Shown here: positions 45,517 through 58,529 of the stretch, in pieces
Numbering within the stretch: position 1 is the first letter of the stretch
Layout: every line of letters starts with the position of its first letter
From: Apostichopus japonicus
Taxonomy: Eukaryota > Echinodermata > Holothuroidea > Aspidochirotida > Stichopodidae
Length of the DNA stretch: 64,000 nucleotides
Assembly: GCF_037975245.1 (NCBI RefSeq)
Contig: NC_092563.1
Location: 29,599,960-29,663,959, forward strand
Direction of reading: 5' to 3'
Made by a program: the position numbers and the translations under genes
Notes under the pieces: model-generated
The model's input: only the letters and a program-made list of their open reading frames with translations
Database searches by the model: none
Told to the model about the DNA's origin: nothing

Positions 45517-45916
45517 TACATGTATGTTCAATTAGTAAGTTAAGTTTAAGAAGCCAAAACTTCTCTTTATGGCCATAATATGTTGATGTCATTCTTATAG
45601 TATAATCTTGAGGAAGCAAACTGTAACTCAGAAATGTTGATATACATTGTATAAACAAATGGACAGGGTGAAGAACATTGCTTAAAGAAAGTGGAAAATA
45701 CAGATAAAAGTTAATAAAACAGGACAACGGTAGACATTAAGATGGACAATGTGTAGATGTTGGTGGTTAATGGTGCATTAATATCATGATGAGGCAAGTA
45801 GGAAATTGACCATAGGCATGGAATTAAAACTTCCCTAAAAGTCATTTTAAATGTTTACTTTCTCTTTTGCTCTTTTGTTCTGGATTGAATTACGTTTAAT
45901 TTCATTCATATCGCAG

Positions 45917-46064
45917 GATTTCATTGGGTGGCTGCTATGACCAATCAGATATACGAGGCCATCGACGAACGTACATCGGCTCTATGCCAGGAAGGATCAT
46001 TAATGGACTAAGAACTGCTGGAGTGAACAACCCTGTCTTTCTTCTAGATGAGATTGATAAATTG
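45917..46064 (+). CDS. LONP2: LONP2 exon: AAA+ Walker B
   Basis: Encodes [19 protein letters not shown] then [12 protein letters not shown] and [12 protein letters not shown]. The exon starts in the middle of the AAA+ module. The preceding Walker A exon (GPPGVGKT) was not found in the preceding 6 kb or elsewhere on this strand. Donor GTAAAG. Confidence 0.9.
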
Positions 46065-49000
46065 GTAAAGCCTCCATTAAAACAACATGATCACTTAATG
46101 CCTTCATTCTCTTTGTGCTTGTGTGTTTAATTGAGTTCATTGTTGGACTGTTTGCCTCATTTTCAAGTAGCTAGTTCATTACATAAGTCATGAAGATTGA
46201 AATGTGAAGTTGAGCATCGGAACTGTCACAGACATATTTTATTTGTTAAAATTTGTGATCATTTAATACATGAATTTAATATGACTGCAGTTCCAGACTT
46301 CATTATTTTTTTTTTGCATATCTGTGAAGTACTTGCCTTCAGTTCAAAAACAACAGAACTACTCAAACATGGTGAACTTATTCAGTAGATATTATTGTTT
46401 TTATACTAAAGATGAGTTATTGCATCTTGTAAACTGTTAGTCTCTTAAAGACAATTTTAACCATACTTTACTTCTTATTACATTACATTACATTCTCACT
46501 ACAATATTATTATTAAGTTGCAATTTTTCTCTGTATGGGATTTTTAAAATTGGTTAATAAATAGAACAAGGCATAGAGTTGGTATTGCCAGATCTTTTAG
46601 ACAATAGTTAACTTCATCAGTTGGAGATTTATTTTATTGGTGTTCTTTTCTTTTGCCATTACAGGGTAAAGGACTTCATGGAGATCCTGCAGCTGCCCTG
46701 CTGGAAGTTTTGGACCCTGAACAAAATTTTACCTTCACTGACCAGTATCCTTTCATCACACAGAGTTGTAGCAAGGCACTTATTAATTTGACATTTAAAG
46801 GGAAACGTCACAAATCTACATGTTTTTCAGTTTTGGGGCAGGGGTGACTGATGTCATTAATATTTACAACATTGTCATCGAATTACACTGTTGATGACTT
46901 GGTATTATAGAGTTCCCCTTTAATATGTTGGCCATATTGGTTCCAATGGTCTTTGGTGCAAAACTTGGCCTTTGTCCTTTCAGTACAACATAGATACGAC
47001 CTTGTTTAGTTCCATTTGATGGCTTTTATGCCATACAGACTACTTTTCACCGGAGTAACTGTTAAGTAGATGAAAGCTATTGCATCTGGGAAATCATAAT
47101 GTTGAACTTTTATCTGGCTAAAATGTGGAACAGCTTCAAGAGTTCACATCTAAAGTGTTTAAAAAATAACAAACAACATCCAATAGTTCACTGAATCAAC
47201 TCCAAACATGAGGTACAAGTAAGATGCTATGTGAGCTCCAAACATGAGGTTCAAGTAAGATGCTATATGAGCTCCAAACATGAGGTGCAAGTAAGGAGCT
47301 AAGTGAGCTCCAAACATGAGCTGCAAGTAAGATGCTATATGGGCTCCAAACATGAGCTGCAAGTAAGATGCTATATGGGCTCCAAACATGAGGTGCAAGT
47401 AAGATGCTATATGAGCTCCAAACATAAGGTACAAGTAAGATGCTATGGAGCTTTCCTAGTATGTGTGGCTATTAAACCTGTTTCAACCGTTTAAAAATAA
47501 ACCAACTTGGCTGACTGAATGCTATCATGAGAGTTTCCAAGCTTGGTGGAATGTGCTCTTCTTAGCCGCAGATGTTCATGTGATCATTCTGCTATTTGGA
47601 GAGTGATGTTACTAACATGAAACATCAGGCCCTCAAGCTTCTACATATTTGTCATTTACTTGTTAGAACCATATTCTGAAGTTTCCTTAAACAGACCATA
47701 GTTACCTAAATGTGCCTTTCGACTTGTCACAAGTCCTCTTTATAGCAACAGCTAACAGTGCTGCCACGATTCCTACAGCCCTGCTGGACAGGATGGAGAT
47801 CATTCACGTACGTCCCTGGTTACACTCAAGAGGAGAAAGCAGAGATTGCATTGCGTCATCTGGTCAGCAAACAACTCAAGGAACACGGTTTAACGGAAGA
47901 ACAGCTCCAGTTTACCGAGGACGGGATTAAACTCATCAGTGAGTATCAGAGATTAAAATAGAGTATCGTACTTCAGGATTGGAATTTTAGATCATGTTTG
48001 AATTACGTGTGCACGTGTGGTGTCTGTTATCTGCTGTCAATGTGTCGTTTTCTGATCCAACTTTATTGATTTCTTGATTTTGACGGAAGACATGAAAGTC
48101 TCAACTGGAGAGATCTAGTTGGAACAGTGATGCTACTTTTGTTTTGCAATCAATATTACTGATCTGGTACTGAATGTCCATTGATGTTACTTGGATACAT
48201 GTAACCATTCAATATTACTTCATGCTACTAGCAATTGCAGTATGCCAAAGTCATAATTACCTTATTTCCAATTAGCTCTATTTTCTCCTGGCAGTATAAA
48301 GGGCTTATAAATACTTCAAAACAAAAGCATATGAAATATACTTTTGCTTATTGAGGTGAGACAGATTATCGATCGATCCTTTAGGAATTCAAGTTTGTTT
48401 ATACATGATGCTCGTTCCTTATCTAACAGCTTATCATGTTTTGTCTTCTTTGTTATGCTTTCTCTCTCCGAAGTTGCAAGGTACACCCGTGAATCTGGAG
48501 TTCGTGCTCTGGAGAGAAAGCTTGGATCGGTCTGTCGAGCAGTCGCAGTCAAGGTAGCAGAACACCAGTCTTGTCAAATATGTGTGTGACATAGGTACTT
48601 GAGGTACCTGCATATAGCATATTTCTTAACCACCTCTTTTCTATTTGCAATTTATGAAGTGAGCCCTTATTTTAGCCTTATGATCATCTCATTCTAACTA
48701 AACAAAAGAAACTAAAACCAACATATGAAATCCAGTCAATCCTCAAGATTCATGGCTTTTGCCAATGGTTACTGGCAGTAGTATTGTTTTATAGCAAATA
48801 AAGAATATACCAGTGCCTGTGATGACCTTGTAGAGAGAGAATTGGTTGTGCTTTGGAGAGGGGTAAGTTACTGTTATTTTATTTGTTCTTGACTAACAAG
48901 TCACATTGTACATATACCATTGTTTTCATATAGCTAGGTCTAGCATGAGGGGAATGCTTTGTATGCATTAATCTCCGGTAATTGGTATGTGCGTTGAGAA

Positions 49001-52000
49001 CCATGAAATGACTGTCTGTGACAGTCAGGGTATTTTTGGAGTATTGAGTATGTAATTTCATTGTTTGTTCATGTATCTAGACTCTTCTTAGATTATGAAG
49101 CATGGTTGTTTATTATTCATGGTGTTATTGGTTTTCCTATGGGTGCTGTATATACAGGCATAGAGTGATATACTTTGGGGTCAGACTTATCTCAAGTGCT
49201 TCATTTAGTTTATCCATTTATGGCCTGATGGCATGGTGAACATTAGGGTTTTTGATTGCGAAATGGTCCTTTAGGTAGCATGCTTTATTCCTTATCTAGG
49301 ATCCTAAAGAATTGTTTTAAGTCGTACTGTATTTAATGTTCAGATGCTATGAGAATTGAAGTCATAGACTTGTTGATTATTTAAAGGGACACCCCAGTTT
49401 TCAACATTACTTAATAGTTGTCAATGTAAACAGCATAGAGTCAGGAAACACCATGTTTATTAATTGTTCAGTATTTAAAGGGGTATTACCCACCATTTGT
49501 GGAATCTTTTAAAGGGAACGTATTAAAACTCATGCATATTGGAAATAAGGAGGGAAGCCCCATTTGCGGATACCCGTTCACATGTTTTCCTGCGTACAAT
49601 TGCCTTTATACCATCAGCTGTTTAATAAAGTCAGACTGTATGTAATCATCACTGCCAAGATCTTTATAAGATTTGCTGTACGTATATGTGTTGATTCATA
49701 GCATTGTAAATAGGAGTCATTTTGTCAAAAGCTCTGTTTTATCTTGTTAAGTGAGCTTGTTTTTATGTATTGTTCTTTCTTTTCATTTGTTTAAAGGTTT
49801 CAGTTCGGTTAACACCAGGATAGTATTAAATGATAGAGACGAAGAAGAAAGCTTGTTGTGTAATCATTCCCCCCACCCCCTGCTTGGTCACATGTGAGTA
49901 TAGCCTCACCATCTGAGGAGGAAGAGGAGAAGAGAGAAGTTGCACCACCTCAACAACCAACTGAAGATGCCTTAATTGAAATGACACCTGAGATGCCTAT
50001 TGTGATTGATAAACTTGCCATCAGGGATATACTTGGGGTGAGTCATCAGATTTTAGATTTATACTGGAATGAATAAATGAATGAAAAAAATCATAAAGCC
50101 CACATTTTAAGCAATTTTATCCATGCCTGGATATGTATTTTACATATATTAGTATGTGCTGCTCTGTTTTCTTCCTTCTCTTGTGTAAGTCAGTGAATCA
50201 TGTGAAGTATATGTTATCTTCCCTCCCTCCCTCCCTCCCCACCCCCCCCCCCCCACCCCTTACCTCTCACTCTTTCCACCCTCCTGCTCCTATACAATCA
50301 CCTATAGCTTTTAGAACACTTAGAGTATTAATTGTTGAGCATGTCTGATTGTTACAATGCATTACAGGATAAACCCAATAGAAAGGGGCAAAAATATCAC
50401 ATATTTATTCAAATGAAAGTAACCTACAAAACCATATACATATATATAATGTAGATGTTTTGCATTTTTAAACTTTTCAGCCTGCCATCTATGAGAGGGA
50501 AAAGTATGAGAGGTTGTCACAGCCGGGAGTAGCAATAGGTGAGTTGAAGATATGATAACGTTATACTCTTTGAAAAAGGAGACCCACTCTACAATTATGT
50601 ATGCATATGTATAAACGTAATTATATGCAAATTATGTATAAAATTGAAAGAGCAAAGAAATTTTCACGTTCTTTCAAATTTAGAAAGAGGAGACAATAGG
50701 GGTGGTCCAATTAAATGTGCCAATATTTGGGAAGGTTAACTTGGTTCCCACTAATTAGTATCATTTTTTTTTTCAATTTTGTGGGTGTTGTTCGTGGTGC
50801 TGTTGTGAAGTAGACTATCACATCTAAAGGTTCCACAAGAGATACACTTGATAAGGGTTCTCGAGCCATGCTTTGAAACACTAAAACTTTTAGCTACTTA
50901 TTACAATTGCCATGTATTGAAAGTTTCATTTTGTGTATTTTGTGTACAGAGGTGATAGAGAAAAGATATTTATATTCCCTTCAAGTTGAGTTGAACTATA
51001 TCAATCAAACTTTCAAGTCACATATATAAATATTTGTCACTGAAAACCTTCAATATTTTTTTCTTTTTCTGGCCAATTCTTTCTATATTTTCATTCATTT
51101 TTTCTTTTCATTTACTCTATGATAGGGCTGGCCTGGACTACTATGGGTGGGGAGATCATGTTTGTTGAAGCTGCCAAGATGGGGGGCGACAGGGAACTCA
51201 CACTGACCGGTCAGCTAGGTGACGTCATGAAGGAATCTGACCAACTGGCCCTCACCTGGGTTCGAAGTCATGCCGCCGAGGTATGCTACGATTGTTAGAC
51301 AACACTTAACTTATTAACCTTGACTTTGTAGTTACTCATGCCAATGACAACTAGATATAAACCAGAACACATAGTCACCGACAAGTTGAAGTCAGAAATT
51401 GAATGACAGATATCCACCAAATTATCAGGTTTTACTGTAGCAACATGTTAACAGGCTACTTGACAGATTGTCCATTTCATGTATTTAATCAGGAGAAATA
51501 TTCAAACTTCAGTGAATTTGATTTCATTGCATTAAGTCTTACAAGAGGTCAGTTCAAAGCTGTTTAAGGTATGGGCTTTTAAACACAAAGATCATTTAAT
51601 GTTGCAGCCAGCAGGATAACTCACGTATAATATTCAAACTTGAATAATTAAAATTCTCAGACATCAACTGAAAGAATATTTTCTTAAAATGTCTGCCAGA
51701 TTATACAAATAGTCACTTAAAGTACATGCCATTCAACAACTGGTTATTTCAGAGATTTTTTTTTCAATCTTTGTGACTTGTTTGAAATTTTCGGTACAAA
51801 CTTGTCTTTTCTCTTTTATTCCTTCATCAGTGCGGTCTAGACCAGAAAACACAGGAAGATCTACTGAGAAAGACTGATGTCCACATCCATTTTCCAGCAG
51901 GAGCAGTGGGGAAGGATGGACCATCAGCTGGGTAACCATTACCTGTGTACTTGTGTCCCTCTTCAGGTAACTACATGTACAATATAACACCAGTAGTGCC

Positions 52001-53219
52001 ATCACCTTTATTGGCCAGTTAAACTTAATCTGTGTCAGATAGAACGCTGAAGAATGAAACTTTTGACATTTTCAAGCTGTTTGGTGAGTTTAAAATATAC
52101 CTCAAGGCACACATTGACAAGGTTTTATCGACTGTCTAAAGTATACACCGAACAAATAAGTATTGTGCAAGTGCTTGAGATATAGGCTTATTCGTCTGCT
52201 TTTTCTTTTGTGGCTAATTTTATGCATTTTGGCTACCATGTGATAGCAGTGGTTATAGAAACCATATAATTAACTGTGAAATCTGAAAACAAATTTGGCA
52301 TGTATAATTGTCTGTTGCTATATTTTAAATATTAATATGTGTTATGACAGGTGACAATATTGCATGGCATGTATAATTGTCTGATGTTCTCCAGTTGGAA
52401 TTTGAAGGATTTAATGTACTATAGTACTGAAGTATAAAAGAAGTGAATGGTCTGGTGGTTGCCATGCAGGAGCAATATTATAGTCTTCATCTTTGCCCAT
52501 ATTTTGTTATTATCCCACAGTGATCGTTGTGTGCGTTGTGATACAGCCATGACTGGTGAGATCACCCTTAGAGGGATGGTGTCAGCCGTAAGTTGTAAAC
52601 TTCACTTCATGTAGAGTTGAGCAAACAAGGAGCTGGTTTTACTGCTGTCGATAATGTCTGACCCAAATCATCAGAAACACTATCAACCCAAAGTATTTCT
52701 ACCCAAGAACATCACAGTTGGATGTTATTTGTTTGTTTATAGCTTTCTCTAAACAAAATAAACATATTCTGTGAACATACAGAGCAGCTTAAGATTTAAG
52801 CCAATTTCAGTTATGTTAGTCCAGTCAAGCAGTGTGCTGATGGTAAAATGTTTCACATTGACAAGGAATTGCTTACATGAAATGAGACTTATGGTCTGAA
52901 TCAGTGTTTTATGTCTTTCTTTCATTGTGGATGCTGATGTATGACAAGCAGTTCTATTTTTGTATCTTTTGAATGCAGGTTGGCGCTGGGCGGTATTAAG
53001 GAAAAGGTCCTAGCAGCCCATCGTGCAGGAATCTATCGGATTATTCTACCAAAAAGAAACGAGACGGATTTGGAAGAAGTACCAAAGAATGTCCTCTCAC
53101 AGATGACCTTCGTCTTTGCCAGAACGTTGGAGGATGTTCTGGATGCAGCATTTGAAGGAGGGTTTCCCCATCTCAAGAGAATGGTTGTGTCAGAAGATGT
53201 CATTCCGAGTAAATTGTAG
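45917..53219 (+). CDS. LONP2: Peroxisomal Lon protease, C-terminal half; two frameshifts, likely pseudogene or mis-assembled
   Basis: Ten exons: 45917-46064, 46665-46744, 47702-47938, 48474-48581, 49904-50037, 50481-50538, 51126-51280, 51831-51966, 52521-52580, 52979-53219. They encode about 450 residues of the roughly 850 usual for LONP2. In order: second half of the AAA+ module (Walker [10 protein letters not shown], then [12 protein letters not shown] and [10 protein letters not shown]), the alpha-helical subdomain ([16 protein letters not shown]), and the S16 protease domain with catalytic Ser in DGPSAG and Lys in GGIKEK. It ends SKL-stop, the PTS1 peroxisome import signal, which separates it from mitochondrial LONP1. 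I found no substrate-binding N-domain or Walker A exon upstream. A 4-nt duplication (about 47806-47813) and a missing base (about 51931) break the frame. Splice sites are otherwise good, so either decay is recent or the assembly is wrong. Confidence 0.85.
46665..46744 (+). CDS. LONP2: LONP2 exon: DPEQN segment
   Basis: Encodes [20 protein letters not shown] and NFTFTD, a near-invariant Lon segment between Walker B and sensor 1. The donor is GTATCC (weak), joining in phase 2 to the acceptor at 47701. Confidence 0.88.
47196..47446. repeat. 36-bp minisatellite in a LONP2 intron
   Basis: About seven units of GCTCCAAACATGAGGTGCAA followed by GTAAGATGCTATATGA, between the LONP2 exons at 46744 and 47702. 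Confidence 0.92.
47702..47938 (+). CDS. LONP2: LONP2 exon: sensor 1, sensor 2 region, carrying a 4-bp frameshift
   Basis: Encodes [20 protein letters not shown] then [11 protein letters not shown]. After an ACGTACGT tandem duplication it continues one frame over as [20 protein letters not shown]. Without one ACGT the Lon reading is continuous. Donor GTGAGT. Confidence 0.88.
48474..48581 (+). CDS. LONP2: LONP2 exon: AAA+ lid
   Basis: Encodes [20 protein letters not shown] then [11 protein letters not shown]. The 3' end is uncertain: GTAGCA at 48554 or GTGTGT at 48582 could be the donor. The latter keeps phase with the next exon. Confidence 0.78.
49904..50037 (+). CDS. LONP2: LONP2 exon: acidic linker
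   Basis: Encodes a Glu-rich linker ([16 protein letters not shown]) followed by [16 protein letters not shown], where human LONP2 has EMPILID..ALKDILG. Donor GTGAGT. Confidence 0.82.
50481..50538 (+). CDS. LONP2: LONP2 exon: start of protease domain
   Basis: A 58-nt exon encoding [19 protein letters not shown], the QPGVA(I)G entry to the S16 domain. Acceptor TTTTCAG, donor GTGAGT, phase 1. Confidence 0.87.
51126..51280 (+). CDS. LONP2: LONP2 exon: protease domain
   Basis: Encodes [34 protein letters not shown] and [10 protein letters not shown], the conserved Lon G(L)AWT..GGE...(V)E and LTGQLG(D/N)VMKES motifs. Donor GTATGC. Confidence 0.92.
51831..51966 (+). CDS. LONP2: LONP2 exon: catalytic serine, carrying a 1-bp frameshift
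   Basis: Encodes [19 protein letters not shown] with the catalytic Ser in GPSAG. The next codon reads as a stop because one base is missing from a G run near 51931. One frame over, [11 protein letters not shown] follows, as expected for Lon. Donor GTAACT. Confidence 0.88.
52521..52580 (+). CDS. LONP2: LONP2 exon: MTGEITLRG
   Basis: Encodes [19 protein letters not shown]. The end at 52580 uses a weak donor (GTCAGC) chosen because it joins in frame to [11 protein letters not shown] stronger GTAAGT donor 8 bases later would break the frame. Confidence 0.8.
52979..53219 (+). CDS. LONP2: LONP2 terminal exon: catalytic lysine and PTS1
   Basis: Encodes [20 protein letters not shown] with the catalytic Lys of GGIKEK, then [19 protein letters not shown], and ends PSKL-stop. 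The SKL tripeptide is the type 1 peroxisomal targeting signal. A possible polyadenylation signal AATAAA is at 53286. Confidence 0.93.
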
Positions 53220-53694
53220 ATAAAAACAGTTAAATACAACAACAATCAGAAAATGAAGTCAGTACTTTCAAGCCAGTAACAGAAGAATAAATCGATGACC
53301 AGTGATGCAATTGTTATATGTTACTATGGTGAATGTTAATGATATGCACTACTATTGAGTTTGATTTTGAGTTTGATTGCAATGTAGTGGTTATCTAATG
53401 CTGCTTTGTGTTGCTTGGCTCCAATTTATATCCACTACTATTGCAATGTAGTCATAATTTAATGCTGCTTGGTGTTGCTGGCTGCAAGTTATATCCACTC
53501 TATGAGATATTACATTATTGATTACCAATACAACAATGAAAGTGGACAAGTTGTTCAAGGATTAATCCAAGTGATTTGATCGTATGAAGAAATGTTTCTT
53601 TCATATACTTCACAGCATAGTGACACCATGTTGAGAATAACTCTATATAACAATAATATTGTATGTAACATTGTGACACCACTGTGAAAGTAGT

Positions 53695-53925
53695 CTGTGA
53701 TCATTTACTACATATGATCAGATCGCTGTAATATTACATAGTGACTCCAATGTGAGGTAATCAGATCACTGTAATATTACATAATGACTCCACTGTGAAG
53801 TAGTCAGATCACTGTAATATTACATAGTGACTCCACTGTGAAGTAGTCAGATCACTGTAATATTACATAGTGACTACACTGTGAAATAATCAAATGACTG
53901 TATTATTACATATTGACACCACTGT
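53695..53925. repeat. 43-bp tandem repeat downstream of LONP2
   Basis: About five units of TCAGATCACTGTAATATTAC followed by ATAGTGACTCCACTGTGAAGTAG, within about 700 bp of the LONP2 stop and possibly transcribed. Confidence 0.88.
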
Positions 53926-56454
53926 ATGAATCAAGATTTGAGTTGTTTTAGCAATATCAATCGTCTGGAGGATGTACATGTGGTTGGATTACAAAGATGG
54001 GATTGCCAGTTTGTGAATGTGAAACAGATGTAAACAGATGAAACCAAATTGATAGATGTTAATGACAAATACAGGAAGGAACTCCAAAGATGTTTGAGTG
54101 TAAGAAGCAATTTAATGAAAATTAAAGAAATACATGAAGATAGGGGGGAAAACGAAACAAAAACAAGAGAAAAAACAGGAAATTGCTTTCCCTTCCTTCT
54201 GCTATCATCAGAAAGAGAAATTTGCTGCGAAACAATTCATTGTATGGAATCGCTAGTGATTTCCAGTTTTTAACTGAAAAGTGAGATTGTAATTGATCAA
54301 ACCAAGATACCCCTCATCTTTCTTTTAACCAAGATGAACAATAATTTGTGGTAAATCAGTGATCCAATACAATTCTAACACATGTCTCATAGAATTCTAA
54401 TAATTGTTGCCCAAACACTGCTGCTAACAGCTTAAAATCACATGCAAAATTAAGCCATCATTTTTCAATATTTTCAGCTTTCTTACTTTATTTAATGTGA
54501 AATTTGATAAGTCAAATTAATGTATTTTAGTATCGCAGTGTATGAATCATTTTCCTAACATGAACACAAGACATTGCTTTATAAAGAGGAAATAATATTG
54601 TTGTGACCAAATTTGATTTCTAGTTTAGTCTTTACTCCTTCAATTTGTTTATAGCGCCCTCGTTTTTAGTGAGTGAAACTTCGATTTACTTCAGCCATCT
54701 TGTTTGGGCTGTTGCTGGTTTTTAGATGGTGTTTCGGCAGCTTGGTTATACAATTTAAAGGTTTAGGTGGGTAAATAGTTTCCTTTGTTTATTTTATTGT
54801 CTTTTGACAGCTTTCTTGGGATATGGTTTTCCTGTAAGGTTGCTAGGTTTCATTTTGGTACATGTGACTTTTCTCTTTCTTCATTGAGATAGTAACGACA
54901 GTGTATTCCTATACTTTATATATTAAATGCTTATATGTCTTGTTGTAGTCAAAGTGTAACGTTAGGACTTACTTATCATTGTTCCTTATTACTTGGTCGC
55001 AGTGCAGTTTTATGTTTTTGTAAGATGTGTCAAGGTTTATTGTTAGAGATTGACATTGTGTATGTTACAGTGTTTTTATTCATAATTGTATTTTGTTTTT
55101 CCAGTTTACGATTGTGAACTACAATACGTCAGGTTCTTACGTTTCGGTTCTTACGTGGAGGTGGGGAAATTGTTTCGGTGAGATGATATTTCGCAATCGT
55201 TTGTTGCAGGGGGGTATACGTACTTTTATTGGGCTTGGGTTTATTTTAAGATTCTCGTTTAGTTTAGCTTCCCTGGGCAAGCTTGGGTGAATGTGTTTTT
55301 TCAGTACTGTGGTATTCAGTGGGGAAATTGGAGGTTTATCAAGTTTGTAGTTTAGACTTGGCTAGGGTTTATATCAAAGGTGATCTATTTCACAATGCAT
55401 ATTTTTCAGGGATGTTGTTATGTGGTTTATATTATGTATATGCAGTTTCTTGGGAGTTTGGAAGTCCTCTAGAGTTAAAGGGGTAGTGAGTTTGGAAGTC
55501 CTCAAGAGTTAAAGGGGTAGTGTATGGAGATATTAGTAGCAATTTATTTTCTATGTCTTTTGCTTCATTTTTTACTCTCTTCAGTTAATCCCTACGCTGT
55601 CGAAGTTGAGCGCATTAAACCAACGGATCTCCAAATTGCCTACCGAGTTTTCTTTCTTAAGCTAAGGACCCAATAAATATGTAAATGTTAATTGCTATGT
55701 AGATTTTCATTTCTTTGGAATAATGCAAGGCATGGTTGTTAAGCATATTTTGTGGTTGCTATGGACACAGGGTGGAATGTTATGCTGATGTAATTTTCAT
55801 TCTGCTGTTCTCTTCGTTTTGCATAATTAGTCAGTTTGCTTTTTCATTGGGGTCCAACTACATATCTGAATGACAAGCAATGCCATTTTAGGTGCTTCAT
55901 TAAATGTAACTTCAGTTAAAAGTTCAATTAACGTGGTAAGGGTTAATTTTAGTAATTCTTTGCAGTAAAAGGTGATTTGTATGAAGCATCTCCTGAAAAT
56001 GTGTAAGTCATTTAGCCTATGCCTTGAATGTAAACAAACTTTTAACAGCAAATTGACAATTTTCGTCTACAAGTTGCAACCCCCGCCCACACTTTAATGA
56101 GGGTTGGAGGCCACCCAACACTCAACTATGATATGATTGAGAGGAAATGTTTACTTTGATTGGGTAATATCTGACCCTGGTTCTTGAGTAAGGGTAAAGT
56201 AAATGATAAATTGGGACCCTTTGTTTGAAGGATTAGTTTCAAAAGCATAAGGTTTGATTGTCGGACCAGATATGAGTCATAGCAGACCACTGACAATCCA
56301 TCAGACTTTTCAATTAATTCACCACCATGTCTCTTATGTATTTTATTAAGCATTTTATCCTAAGATAGCTTCTATTTTTTGTTTCAATGAAATTATAATT
56401 GTGTATTTGATGTCTCAGATTAAAACAGAAGGCAACGCTGCCTCGAATTGGGAA
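53926..56454. other. Intergenic, T-rich plus strand, no gene seen
   Basis: Contains a local direct repeat (GAGTTTGGAAGTCCTC, about 33 bp apart at 55455 and 55488). No reading frame with recognisable content. Confidence 0.45.
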
Positions 56455-58529
56455 AAGTGCAATGAAATTGTCCTTGAACAGGACCAAGTTATGATGTACA
56501 AAATTCCATCTGATTTCATCTTACCAAGTTTCTATGCAATTTAAGTGGACAATATTTCACACGGTTCAAGGAAGAAAGGGGCAGTTTTCTTTTAGCCTTT
56601 AAACGGAAGGGTGCAAGGTTAGTCAAATGGGTAAAGTGATGGATGTGATTGGACGCGACAAGACAAAAGGTAAATGAAGTGCTTGACTCTAAATCATCTT
56701 GAACCCCTTCCAACTCCCCTCCCCCCAACTACAACCTTGCATTTATTGCTTGTTAATGCTACTTTGAATCTCACAAACAAAAATAAGTATTCATTGATGT
56801 ATGAAGCTTTTACTCCCGGCAGGTTTTCTTCTGCCATGTTGAAATCTTTTGAGCTCTTACTCCTTAAAGAGCTAAAAGAAATGTTTGATTTATCAAGAAC
56901 CAGTCTCTTTCTGCCGTGATTTCCTGTTGATTTTTGTGTATAAGAGAATTCTTTTTTTAATTCTTGTAATTCAAAGATGCTTCTATGAACAATTAAAACT
57001 ACTTCTTTGTTATTTTGATTTTGTCTTCTTGGTTTTATCTTAGATGTGAATTGTTTCTCTTCTAGGAAATGAAATATGTGGAAGATTGTAACGTTACCAA
57101 AGCTTGAGTCTCACAGTTTGCCCCCTTATCTACCCCTTTTTCCAGCTACTACACAAGGTGAACAAACCAATGGTTACTTGTTTTTGGTTTACTTAAAGTT
57201 GCTCAAGTTTTGTTTTCTTAGGGAGAACCCCAGAGCAGTCTTCAATGTTCTCACGTGTTACACACTCTACTTTATAAATGATAAAATAAAGTAGTAAAAC
57301 AATATTTATAAAACACAATACCCATCATTACAATGTTCACAGGTACTATAACAAAACTATACACCACTTAAACTTTAAAAATAAAAATAAAAACTTACAA
57401 AAATTCGAGCTGAAAAGCAGCTTTGTATAAATGTGTTTGAAGTGACACTTAATAAACTTTATGAGATTGACTTGAAAGAACATGTGGAGGAAGAGCATTG
57501 AAACGTCTTGGACCTAAATTTTCAAAAGCATGTTATCTATATAAAATCTTAGGCTTTTTCCATCATTCGTAGATTCTGTGAGACTTTTCTTTCGCTAGAT
57601 ATATAGAACCTGATCAAAGATTTCTAGCAGAACTGTAACACTGAACCAATTCACATAAATAAAACTGAACCAATTCACATAAATAAAAATCCTTGGTTGC
57701 CTCTGGCACTTCTATAATACTCTTTCCTAATCAGTTGAGGGAAATTTGAATTTGTTCCTCCCCCGACCCCCACCTTTCAATGAACTCCTGTGGACACAAC
57801 TGCTGCATGTCAACGTGAGGAAGAAGTGTTTAAGCAGAAGTTTTTACCATCTCCCTTCCCCTCACAAGAGAAAAAAATGGAACAGTTGAGATACAACAAA
57901 AATTCAAGATTATTTATTGCTCCTTATAAAATCAATACTTTCTTTTTCTACAAGATACAATACTATCAGTCTGGAACGTTTATTAGGCAAACTTTCTCCA
58001 ATTTTATGGTGAAGCAAAACACACGTACCTTAATACTGAGTGTGTTTTCAAGATGACATTGGGAAAGCTTAATAAATATACATGTAAATTTGAATGATTT
58101 CCCTGCACTCGGACAATACTGAAGATTGCACAATCAATCTAATTCAAATAACAATAAATTTATGTCCAATCTTTGTGATTAACTTGTATTGTCTGTCACA
58201 CAGGGCAGTCATTCCAACTGTCACCTAGGCACCACCTGTCACACAGGTGCAGTCATGGTCAAACCCACATTGTCATGTAGGCAGCCCCAACAGCCAGTCT
58301 CACACAGGGACAGATCTACCACACACAGCTTATATTTCCACCTGTCACACTATGACAAAGTCTAGCTGTTAAGCACTATCACATAGGATCAATCTGACAG
58401 CAGCAGCAGTCTAACTGTCACACAGGCATATTCCAAATAACATTGACAGTGTGTCACAGAGGGGCACAGTTTCATGGTCAAATAGGGGCTGGGCCTGATT
58501 GTCTCATGCATGGATTTATCTGTCATTCA

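Noticed and set aside
47159-47494. Repeated frames [10 protein letters not shown] on minus and [10 protein letters not shown] on plus
   Set aside because: 36-bp minisatellite inside a LONP2 intron.
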